Assembly (NCBI RefSeq): GCF_001565895.1
Contig: NZ_LSNE01000009.1
Coordinates: forward strand, 270,551 to 334,550
Length of the DNA stretch: 64,000 nt
Direction: 5' to 3'
Source of the DNA: Paraglaciecola hydrolytica
GTDB taxonomy: Bacteria > Pseudomonadota > Gammaproteobacteria > Enterobacterales > Alteromonadaceae
The notes below the pieces were generated by a model. That model saw nothing but the letters and a program-made list of their open reading frames with translations. It had not been told where the DNA came from and did not search any database. Position numbers and translations under genes: made by a program. This document shows positions 9,414-18,370 of this stretch, in pieces; the stretch's first letter is position 1; each line of letters opens with the position of its first letter.

Positions 9414-10283
9414 TTATTGAGCAGAACTTTGTAGGGGTAAAAGCAACTCAGGTAACAGAATTTGTGGCCATAAGTTATCTTTAAATTGCGCGCGAAAAAA
9501 TCCTAAGTGTCCAATGCGGTCTACACCCACCTGCTGTGGTGTATAACATTTAAGTTGTTTGTTATTAGTGCCAAATAAGGCATGTAAGTCCTGCATATTT
9601 TGCCAAGATAACATCTCATCATCGCTAAAACACACAGACGTCAGTGGCACTTGTAGCTGAGTAAATTGTTGTCTGACTGCGGCCGACTCTACGCCAACAC
9701 AGTATTCGGGATGCAAACACCATCTGCGCCATTGATAGATAACCTGTTTGGGTAAGTCGCCTACCATGCCAAGTTTTCTACCGGGAAAATAACCAAAGAT
9801 ACTGGTAAGCAAAGGCACAATGACATACCAAAATAGCGGTGCCTTGCGACGTAATGCGGGGGCGTTATGTTTCCAATAACCTGTGCCCGAGGCAATAGTA
9901 ATCACTTTAGTCACTTGTTCGATTTGTTTGATCAGCGGAAATATTTGCCCACCTAAACTGTGGCCTAACCAATAAATCGGCAACTTGCTTGGCTGCTTGA
10001 TGACATTGGCCAAAACCACTGAGCAGTCCTCTTGAGCCCAGTTCAAAATATTTAGGGAATATTCGCTTAAGGCTTTGTCTTGTGATGAACCCATAGCGCG
10101 ATAATCAAAGGTGGTTACGGCATAACCTTGCTGGTTTAACCATAGTGCCAGCGCTTGATAAAATAGCTGACTCACGCCCATGGCCGGGGCGATTATGATA
10201 TGGGCTATGGCAGCAACACTTGGCTCAAAACGTGTTAGTTGAATGGATTCAGTGGCATTGATGTTAAGGGCAAAACGCTGCAT
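9414..10283 (-). CDS. Alpha/beta hydrolase (COG4757-like)
   Basis: 289-residue serine hydrolase fold. The nucleophile elbow GHSLGG places Ser near residue 108, a likely acid is in FSDDEMLSW, and the C-terminal His is in GHLGFF. FDYRAMGSSQ near the oxyanion strand is typical of COG4757 hydrolases. The start is taken as ATG 10283, one base after the stop of the upstream tetR gene, indicating translational coupling; an in-frame ATG at 10331 would overlap tetR by 47 bp. Context (TetR operon divergent from dienoyl-CoA enzymes) suggests an acyl ester or lipid substrate; this is inferred. Confidence 0.85.
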   Translation of the reverse strand: MQRFALNINATESIQLTRFEPSVAAIAHIIIAPAMGVSQLFYQALALWLNQQGYAVTTFDYRAMGSSQDKALSEYSLNILNWAQEDCSVVLANVIKQPSKLPIYWLGHSLGGQIFPLIKQIEQVTKVITIASGTGYWKHNAPALRRKAPLFWYVIVPLLTSIFGYFPGRKLGMVGDLPKQVIYQWRRWCLHPEYCVGVESAAVRQQFTQLQVPLTSVCFSDDEMLSWQNMQDLHALFGTNNKQLKCYTPQQVGVDRIGHLGFFRAQFKDNLWPQILLPELLLPLQSSAQ

Positions 10284-10284
10284 C

Positions 10285-10923
10285 TTAGTGCTCGCTACAA
10301 AACAAGTTAACGGCACAGTCACACATTTCATCTATGTGGCTGCGATCAGCATAAATCCCATCAATTAATAAACGCGCGATGCCATGAATGGTGCCCCAAG
10401 TGACTTGGGCTAGTCGCAAAGTATCTTCACCGGCGGGCATTAAACCTTGTTGTTGCCATTGGCGAGTCATGGTGACCTGTTGATGAAAACTCGGGTAGGC
10501 CACATCGCGTAAACTTTGGGTGGCGGTATTTTGTTTCCAAATTGTACGGCCAAACATCAAGTCATACAGCTCGGGATTATCTGCCGCATAGGCAATATAA
10601 CCTTGGATAAATTGCCGATACTTTTCTCGTGGACTTAAGTCGTGTTGATTAAATATTGCCGTGGCATCCTGTTGCCAACGACTAAATCCGCCCTCGGCTA
10701 TGGCACAGAGTAATTCATTTTTATCTTTAAAATGATGGTAGGGCGCGGTGCGTGACACGCCCACTTTGTCGGCCAATTTACGCAAGGAGAGGCCATCGAT
10801 GCCGCCTTCCTTGAGCATGTTACTGGCCGCATCAACTAGGCTACTGCGTAGATCACCATGGTGATAGGTATTCTTTTCGAGCTTAGTTTCTGGCTTGGTG
10901 TCCACGGTTTTTACCCTTGTCAT
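10285..10923 (-). CDS. TetR/AcrR family transcriptional regulator
   Basis: 212-residue repressor. The N-terminal helix-turn-helix occupies about residues 20-66 (LRSSLVDAASNML, then LSLRKLADKVGVSRTAPYHH). The C-terminal ligand domain is of the WHG/TetR_C_13 type. It is divergent from a dienoyl-CoA isomerase/fadH operon. The intergenic region contains an 11-bp inverted repeat that overlaps a strong promoter, so the protein probably represses that operon and its own gene, with a fatty acyl-CoA as plausible inducer. The hydrolase gene follows by one base. Confidence 0.92.
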   Translation of the reverse strand: MTRVKTVDTKPETKLEKNTYHHGDLRSSLVDAASNMLKEGGIDGLSLRKLADKVGVSRTAPYHHFKDKNELLCAIAEGGFSRWQQDATAIFNQHDLSPREKYRQFIQGYIAYAADNPELYDLMFGRTIWKQNTATQSLRDVAYPSFHQQVTMTRQWQQQGLMPAGEDTLRLAQVTWGTIHGIARLLIDGIYADRSHIDEMCDCAVNLFCSEH

Positions 10924-10974
10924 TGTACTTAATAAACTTAACTGTGCTGTAGATGCTTTAATACCCCAGCTATC

Positions 10975-11003
10975 TTGACAGCGTCAACATAAACTCTTAT
11001 CTT
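10975..11003 (+). promoter_or_regulatory. Sigma-70 promoter of the dienoyl-CoA operon
   Basis: TTGACA at 10975-10980, 17 bp spacer, TATCTT at 10998-11003. Transcription would start near 11010, about 75 nt before the GTG start at 11085. The -35 box lies inside the left arm of the inverted repeat. Confidence 0.65.
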
Positions 11004-11012
11004 GACGCTGTC
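10977..11012. promoter_or_regulatory. Inverted-repeat operator, likely TetR site
   Basis: Arms GACAGCGTCAA (10977-10987) and TTGACGCTGTC (11002-11012) are perfect reverse complements separated by 14 bp. Each contains the palindromic-looking core GAC-AGC-GTC. On the minus strand, TTGACG (10982-10987) could pair with TATTAA at 18 bp spacing to drive tetR. The dyad therefore covers the -35 box of both divergent promoters. Confidence 0.7.
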
Positions 11013-11084
11013 TAGTTTAAAATAATGTTAACAGATTTTGGTTGGTTAATATCAAAACCCTGTGTAAGCAAAAGGATAACGCCC

Positions 11085-14038
<2,954 letters not shown>

Positions 14039-14039
14039 A

Positions 14040-14208
14040 GGCTGCTGCGCAGCCGCAAGGCTGCGGTACAGCATATTGCTGCGCAACACATGGCCTGCGG
14101 CCACTAAGACTATGCGCTGCGCGCGCTAAGGCATGCACTTCGTGCACAAAGTATTCGCTGCGCGAACTGTATGGCCTGCGGCCATCAAGATTATGTGCTA
14201 CGCACACT
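14040..14208 (+). repeat. Array of short trinucleotide-loop hairpins (array A)
   Basis: At least nine imperfect palindromes lie head to tail. Most have 4-6 bp stems and a 3-nt loop, usually TGC. Examples: GGCTGC-TGC-GCAGCC (14040-14054), TGGCC-TGC-GGCCA (14091-14103), TGCAC-TTC-GTGCA (14134-14146), TTCGC-TGC-GCGAA (14154-14166), ATGGCC-TGC-GGCCAT (14171-14185), TGTGC-TAC-GCACA (14194-14206). From the fourth unit on, loop centres fall 18-22 bp apart. Stem sequences differ but remain complementary. The first two units can also refold through a GCAA tetraloop (14049-14064). No coding ORF is credible here. Confidence 0.85.
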
Positions 14209-14440
14209 GCCATCCATGGCGTTTTTCAAGCCTCGTCCCGAGGCCCGACTTACTTTTTACCAACAGCCGTAAAAAGTAAGCAAAAAGGGCCGCTCTCCGG
14301 CCAACTTACTATTCCAATTTAAGCCGCAACTTGTTATCAAACCGGTACGGAGAGCACGTCCGTGTGCTCACCTCACCTTACCCAGACATCCTGTCTGGTC
14401 ATTTGACAAGTTGTGCCTAAAATTGGGTAAGTTGGAGTCG
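14209..14440 (+). repeat. Multi-hairpin structured element, copy A
   Basis: Ordered parts: HP1 GCCAT-CC-ATGGC (14209-14220); GTTTTTCAA linker; HP2 GCCTCG-TCC-CGAGGC (14230-14244); HP3 with 12-bp arms at 14249-14260 and 14269-14280 around loop CAACAGCC; GCAAAAAGGGCCG linker; then a long-range stem. That stem pairs CCAACTTAC (14301-14309) with GTAAGTTGG (14427-14435) and CAACTTGT (14327-14334) with ACAAGTTG (14406-14413). It encloses further hairpins, including CCAGACA-TCC-TGTCTGG. The same plan with different bases recurs in copies B and C. Confidence 0.8.
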
Positions 14441-14452
14441 AGGATAAAGGCA

Positions 14453-14705
14453 TCGCTGCGCGACACAGCATGCGCTGCGCTTACGTCATCCATGACGATT
14501 TTTCAAACCACGTCCCGTGGCTCGACCGTACTTTTCTTCAACAGCTAAGAAAAGTAGGCAAAAGAAGCCGCCCCCACTAAACGTTCTATTCCTGATTAGC
14601 TTGAATTCCCTAAGCCGCTTTGATGTGTTCCCGACACAACAAAGCTAAACTGGCTTTCCCTGCCAGTTTACTCAGTGAATTCTGGCGCTACTCAGGGAAC
14701 GTTTA
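14453..14705 (+). repeat. Multi-hairpin structured element, copy B with short leader array
   Basis: Leader hairpin TCGC-TGC-GCGA (14453-14463), then HP1 CGTCAT-CC-ATGACG (14484-14497), GATTTTTCAAA linker, HP2 CCACG-TCC-CGTGG (14508-14520), HP3 TACTTTTCTT / AAGAAAAGTA (14529-14538, 14547-14556) with loop CAACAGCT, GCAAAAGAAGCCG linker, and a long-range stem. The long-range stem joins TAAACGTTC near 14579 to GAACGTTTA ending at 14705 and GAATTC near 14604 to GAATTC near 14677. It encloses AAACTGGC / GCCAGTTT and GCTTTG / CAAAGC hairpins. Confidence 0.8.
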
Positions 14706-14921
14706 TACGGGGAACAAAAGCGCAATTTCTTCGATATCATTCCGCGTTTTAGCACATAAACAGATTCTGGTTAAATACAAAAAATGGCGTTAAAAATTAC
14801 CGCTTCTATTTTGTTTGAGAGTAGGTATATTAAGTTAATTAAATTTTGAATCGTGAAAAATCCAATTCATGTTAAATCCGGATTTAACATGAATTCCGAC
14901 TAATTAACCAAGGAAATGTTA
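14706..14921. other. Upstream part of cassette 1 and unassigned sequence
   Basis: Between structured element B and the lipoprotein gene. A GCGTTA at 14787-14792 could be the left recombination point of the first cassette, but I find no pairing left half of an attC site upstream, so that boundary is uncertain. The 32-bp palindrome at 14864-14895 lies here. Confidence 0.4.
14864..14895. repeat. Perfect 32-bp palindrome upstream of lipoprotein gene
   Basis: Two 16-nt arms with no spacer, centred between 14879 and 14880 on TCC|GGA; checked base by base. It ends 27 bp before the ATG at 14922. It could be an operator, a cruciform-forming site or an RNA hairpin in the leader. No T-run follows, so it is not a terminator. 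Confidence 0.9.
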
Positions 14922-15269
14922 ATGAAGTTTGTCATATTGTTAAGCGTTACTGTTTTACTTTTTGGTTGTGGATCACTAGACAAGAAAGCACTGCTTGTTA
15001 ATTCTGGAGATACCAAAGAGCAAGTTACTGCTGTTATGGGTGCACCTGATGACCGTCAATTTAAAGGTGATAATGAAGCATGGCAATACTGTCAGACAGG
15101 CGCTGGCTTCGGGTATCATGATTATCGAGTTATATGGTTTTACAAAGGGCAGGTTTCAGGAATTAATTCTTATAAAAGCTCTCGTCCAGCATCATCATGT
15201 GTAACAGATATTAAGCAAATAAATTGGGAAGATGCTCCTGATATGTCTTTAGAAATACGTAATAGGTAA
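14922..15269 (+). CDS. Small lipoprotein with BamE/SmpA-like domain (integron cassette gene)
   Basis: 115-residue lipoprotein: signal MKFVILLSVTVLLFG before Cys17 (lipobox LFGC). The mature region has the SmpA/OmlA/BamE-type pattern of a GDTKEQVTAVMGAPD turn followed by EAWQYC, a fold found in many small outer-membrane lipoproteins. AAGGAA at 14910-14915 gives 6 nt to ATG 14922, so this start is preferred over ATG 14916. The stop codon lies 2 bp before an attC-like site (15272-15366), as usual in mobile integron cassettes. It is probably not the housekeeping BamE; its role is unknown. Confidence 0.8.
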   Translation: MKFVILLSVTVLLFGCGSLDKKALLVNSGDTKEQVTAVMGAPDDRQFKGDNEAWQYCQTGAGFGYHDYRVIWFYKGQVSGINSYKSSRPASSCVTDIKQINWEDAPDMSLEIRNR

Positions 15270-15271
15270 CT

Positions 15272-15366
15272 TAACAAGTTGCTACATATCGTTCGTAAAC
15301 TCATTGGGAAAATAACTGCTGGCCGTTCCGGCCAAAGCGCAGTATTTTCCCATTAGAAAAGCGTTA
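15272..15366 (+). repeat. attC-like integron recombination site 1
   Basis: Starts TAACAAG (15272-15278) and ends GCGTTA (15361-15366). The inner boxes TTGCTACAT and ATTAGAA are partly complementary with unpaired bases, as in the L boxes of attC. The centre folds into a long imperfect stem (TTGGGAAAATA... / ...TATTTTCCCA) closed by GGCCG-TTC-CGGCC. The likely recombination point is between 15363 and 15364. Confidence 0.75.
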
Positions 15367-15384
15367 CATTTATAGGAGAGCAAT

Positions 15385-15852
15385 GTGCCCAACCACCCAT
15401 CACTAAATGATGTACTTGAAGGAAGATGCAACGTTGAGTGGATAGCGCTTTCTGCAGAAAAGTTGGTCATCCGCGATTGGGCTGATTCCGAAAACTCAAA
15501 AGGCGATATTTGCAACATGGAGTTGTCAATATTATGTGGGCCATGCTCCTCAGAGTATGAGATTTACAATTTCGGCAGTGTGTCATTGAATATCTATTCC
15601 GTTGAAGAAGAACAGATACAGAACCTTGAAGGTGATTCCCCATTGGGAAGCATCAACTTCTATGAGGAGGCCTGCCCAACAATCAATGTGAAGCTCTCTA
15701 AGAAGCTAGTGGCACACCTGCTACCCTTCATCGCGAACGATCTGTCGGGTCTTCGAGTGCGCATTTCAATCCCAGACTGGGAGGACAAGCTTGCTAAGTT
15801 TCTTCCATTAATGAGCTACCAAGTGTTTTATGAAAAAGATCAAAAAATGTAA
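15385..15852 (+). CDS. Hypothetical protein in an integron gene cassette
   Basis: 155-residue soluble acidic protein with no signal peptide or membrane segment and no family I recognise. Visible features are several Cys (RCNVEW, DICNMELSILCGPC) and a C-terminal SIPDWEDKLAKFLPLM. Start GTG 15385 follows AGGAG (15374-15378) at 6 nt. Codon use is richer in G/C-ending codons than neighbouring genes (for example the tract around 15700-15770), a sign of separate origin. The stop codon overlaps the first base box TAAC of attC site 2, and the gene fills the cassette 15364-15918 in the usual orientation. Cassette proteins often have adaptive or unknown roles. Confidence 0.75.
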   Translation: MPNHPSLNDVLEGRCNVEWIALSAEKLVIRDWADSENSKGDICNMELSILCGPCSSEYEIYNFGSVSLNIYSVEEEQIQNLEGDSPLGSINFYEEACPTINVKLSKKLVAHLLPFIANDLSGLRVRISIPDWEDKLAKFLPLMSYQVFYEKDQKM

Positions 15853-15921
15853 CAAGGCCATTAAATTCGCTCCCTGCGGTCGCCCGACGTTCGCAAGCTC
15901 GCGTGGTTTATGGTGGCGTTA
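15850..15921 (+). repeat. attC-like integron recombination site 2
   Basis: TAACAAG (15850-15856) pairs with GGCGTTA (15915-15921). CCATTAAA (15858-15865) pairs with TTTATGG (15907-15913) with one extra unpaired T, the extrahelical base expected of attC sites. The middle about 40 nt is GC-rich and can fold. The likely recombination point is between 15918 and 15919. Confidence 0.8.
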
Positions 15922-15951
15922 ATTCGAAGAACGGTTTCTTTGCTTGCGACT

Positions 15952-16183
15952 CCGACTTTCCCGATAGAAGTTTCGGCTTGTCAAATGTCCAAACAGGACG
16001 TTTGGACAAGGCGAGGCTTACAGGGAGGTTACATCTCGCCGTTTTGACATAAAAGCCGGGACTTATAGCGGATGAGAAAGTCGGTTAGAGCCGGCTTCTT
16101 TCTGGTTACTCTATTCTTAGCTGTTGAAGAAAGAGTAACTGGCTCTCACGGATGTGAGACATAAACCAGCATGGATGCTGGTA
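15952..16183 (-). repeat. Multi-hairpin structured element, copy C (reverse orientation)
   Basis: Read on the minus strand: HP1 ACCAGCAT-CC-ATGCTGGT (16182-16165), HP2 TCTCAC-ATCC-GTGAGA (16159-16144), HP3 with arms at 16139-16127 and 16118-16105 around CAACAGCT, then AGAAGCCGG, then a long-range stem. The long-range stem joins CCGACTTTC (16084-16076) to GAAAGTCGG (15960-15952) and AAGTCCCGGCTT to AAGCCGAAACTT. It shares CATTTGACAAG and GGAGTCG with copy A although the stems are different. Confidence 0.8.
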
Positions 16184-16184
16184 A

Positions 16185-16329
16185 GCGTAGCGCATGATCT
16201 TAGTCGCGTAGCGATAAATAAGCGAAGCGCATGCTTTGTGCGCGCAGCGCATGCTTTGTCGCGTAGCGATGCTTTGTCGCGTAGCGATGCTTTGTAAGTG
16301 AAACGCATGCTGTGTCGCGTAGCGATGAA
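16185..16329 (-). repeat. Array of short trinucleotide-loop hairpins (array C)
   Basis: Several TCGC-GTA-GCGA units (16204-16214, 16259-16269, 16277-16287, 16315-16325) and TGCGC-GCA-GCGCA (16239-16251) are separated by the 7-nt spacer TGCTTTG, giving a period of 18-20 bp. On the minus strand this array precedes element copy C just as array A precedes copy A on the plus strand. Confidence 0.8.
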
Positions 16330-16345
16330 ACCAGCTTTTGCTTCT

Positions 16346-16376
16346 ACAAAAAAGCCAGCTAAGTCGCTGGCTTTTG
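16346..16376 (-). terminator. Rho-independent terminator of asnB
   Basis: Stem AAAGCCAGC / GCTGGCTTT (16351-16359, 16366-16374). The minus-strand transcript ends in a T-run derived from the A-run at 16348-16353. It lies 20 bp past the asnB stop. Confidence 0.85.
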
Positions 16377-16393
16377 TTTGTTCATTTGTAAAC

Positions 16394-18067
16394 TTATTTA
16401 TTCGCTTGTAAATGAACGTTGCGCATAGCGCGTCCTGAAGGGTCAGCATTGCCTTTAAAACTCGCATCCCACTCTAAGGCTTCTACCGTACTACAAGCGA
16501 TAGACTTGCCACTAGGCACGCATTTAGCGGCTGTTTCTTGTGGGAAGTAGCCTTCAAAGATGGTGCGGTAGTAATAACCTTCTTTGGTATCCGGCGTATT
16601 AATCGGGAAACGGAAGGCTGCTGAGGCCATTTGCTGATCAGTCACTTGTGTTTCCACATATTCTTTTAACGAATCAATCCACGAATAACCTACGCCATCG
16701 CTGAATTGTTCTTTTTGACGCCATAAAATTTCGGCTGGCAAATATTCGTTATTATCAAAGGCTTTGCGTAATACCCATTTTTCCATTTTGCCATCAAGAC
16801 ACATTTTGTCTTGTGGGTTTAAACGCATGGCCACGTCCATAAATTCTTTATCTAAGAAAGGTACACGACCTTCTACACCCCAAGCTGAAGTGGATTTATT
16901 GGCGCGGGCACAGTCAAACATGTGCAAACGTTTAAGTTTACGGATGGTTTCTTCATGGAATTCTTTAGCGTTTGGTGCTTTATGGAAATACAGGTAACCA
17001 CCAAATATTTCGTCTGCACCTTCACCCGACAATACCATCTTAATACCCATGGCTTTGATTTTACGACTCATCAAATACATAGGGGTAGAGGCGCGGATGG
17101 TGGTCGTATCGTAGGTTTCAATGTGGTAAATCACGTCACGTAAGGCGTCTAAACCTTCTTGTACGGTAAAGTGAACTTCGTGATGCACGGTGCCAATCAT
17201 TTTAGCCACTTTTTGTGCCGCGATTAAATCAGGTGCGCCTTCAAGGCCAACAGCAAAAGAGTGCAAACGAGGCCACCAAGCATCGGTTTTATCGCCATCT
17301 TCTACGCGCTTAGCGACGTACTTGGCAGCAACTGCTGATACTAATGAAGAATCTAAACCACCTGACAGTAATACACCGTAAGGCACATCTGACATCAGAT
17401 GAGACTTAACTGCTTTTTCGAAAGCCACTTTTAAGTCTTCTAAATTAGTTGGGTTGTTTTTTACGTTTTCGTAATCCATCCAGTCACGTTTGTAGTATTC
17501 GGTTAACTTACCGTTTTTACTCCACAAGTAATGCCCTGGAGGGAATTCTTGAATGGTTTTACAAACAGGCGCTAAGGCTTTCATTTCTGAGGCAACATAT
17601 AAATTGCCGTGTTCGTCATAACCGGTATACAAAGGGATAATACCCATGTGGTCACGGGCAATCAGGTAGGCATCTTGTTCTTCGTCATATAAGACAAAAG
17701 CAAACATACCTTCAAGTTCATCAATAAAATCAAGGCCTTTTTGTTGATACAAAGGTAGGATGATTTCACAGTCAGACTTGGTTCTGAAGTCGTAAGGGGT
17801 GGCCAAATTTTTCTCAAGAGTCTTGTGGTTATAGATTTCGCCATTAACGGCTAACACTTGATTATTATTTCGGCTGATTAAAGGTTGAGCGCCGGTGTCA
17901 ACGTCGACTATCGCCAAACGTTCATGACACAAGATGGCATTATTATTATTCCAGATACCTGACCAATCAGGGCCGCGATGACGCAGCAATTTGGAAAGCT
18001 CTAACGCTTGTGTTCTAAGTTCTGCCACATCAGTTTTGATGCCCAGAATGCCGAAAATACCACACAT
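16394..18067 (-). CDS. asnB: Asparagine synthetase (glutamine-hydrolysing)
   Basis: 557-residue AsnB, close to the E. coli length of 554. The N-terminal glutaminase begins MCGIFGILG with the catalytic Cys2. The synthetase half carries the pyrophosphate loop GVLLSGGLDSSLV and later SGEGADEIFGGYLYF and WGVEGRVPFLDKEF. It makes asparagine from aspartate, glutamine and ATP in the cytosol. The start must be ATG 18067 because Cys2 has to be exposed; the open frame extends further upstream without meaning. A TATACT box at 18258-18263 (minus) could be the -10, giving a leader of about 180 nt that contains a GAACC / GGTTC hairpin. Confidence 0.97.
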   Translation of the reverse strand: MCGIFGILGIKTDVAELRTQALELSKLLRHRGPDWSGIWNNNNAILCHERLAIVDVDTGAQPLISRNNNQVLAVNGEIYNHKTLEKNLATPYDFRTKSDCEIILPLYQQKGLDFIDELEGMFAFVLYDEEQDAYLIARDHMGIIPLYTGYDEHGNLYVASEMKALAPVCKTIQEFPPGHYLWSKNGKLTEYYKRDWMDYENVKNNPTNLEDLKVAFEKAVKSHLMSDVPYGVLLSGGLDSSLVSAVAAKYVAKRVEDGDKTDAWWPRLHSFAVGLEGAPDLIAAQKVAKMIGTVHHEVHFTVQEGLDALRDVIYHIETYDTTTIRASTPMYLMSRKIKAMGIKMVLSGEGADEIFGGYLYFHKAPNAKEFHEETIRKLKRLHMFDCARANKSTSAWGVEGRVPFLDKEFMDVAMRLNPQDKMCLDGKMEKWVLRKAFDNNEYLPAEILWRQKEQFSDGVGYSWIDSLKEYVETQVTDQQMASAAFRFPINTPDTKEGYYYRTIFEGYFPQETAAKCVPSGKSIACSTVEALEWDASFKGNADPSGRAMRNVHLQANK

Positions 18068-18301
18068 AAAAAAGTTTCTCTTGAGTTGCGGGTTAGATAA
18101 AATTAGCTGGTTACATTGGCGGGTAATGCGTAATGAACCCCTAGGTTCGCGTAAAGTTGACTGTAAAAACATTTCCTCTCGCGCCCTTGAATTTGCCAGT
18201 CTGAGCGAAAAAAGCAAGCGGAAACTGTAATTTTTTTACAGTAAGTTATTATCGCAAAGTATAACGGTTTTTTTTAGCGCTTATAATTGGCTTTTTGACA
18301 C
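18068..18301 (-). other. asnB leader and promoter region
   Basis: Minus-strand TATACT at 18258-18263 with a weak TTATAA 17 nt upstream is the best promoter candidate for asnB. The transcribed leader would contain the small hairpin GAACC-TAGG-GGTTC near 18140. I see no clear operator. Confidence 0.4.
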
Positions 18302-18336
18302 AAAAAATGGCTGATAAATAAGTTTTATCAGCCATT
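18302..18336 (-). terminator. Rho-independent terminator of the M28 peptidase gene
   Basis: Thirteen-base arms AATGGCTGATAAA and TTTATCAGCCATT (18306-18318, 18324-18336). On the minus strand they are followed by a T-run (A-run 18302-18307). Confidence 0.85.
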
Positions 18337-18370
18337 GATGATAACGTGAATTTTAACTTACTTAAGTCTG

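Noticed and set aside
14040-14208. CRISPR array
   Set aside because: Units are short palindromes of changing sequence with no constant direct repeat, no spacers of fixed length and no cas genes.
14209-14705. Copies A and B interpreted as ordinary terminators
   Set aside because: The hairpins lack following T-runs and form a conserved multi-part plan over more than 200 bp.
16117-16467. Minus-strand 116-codon ORF with repeated residues
   Set aside because: It runs through array C and the asnB terminator; its repeats mirror the DNA hairpins and it overlaps the asnB end.
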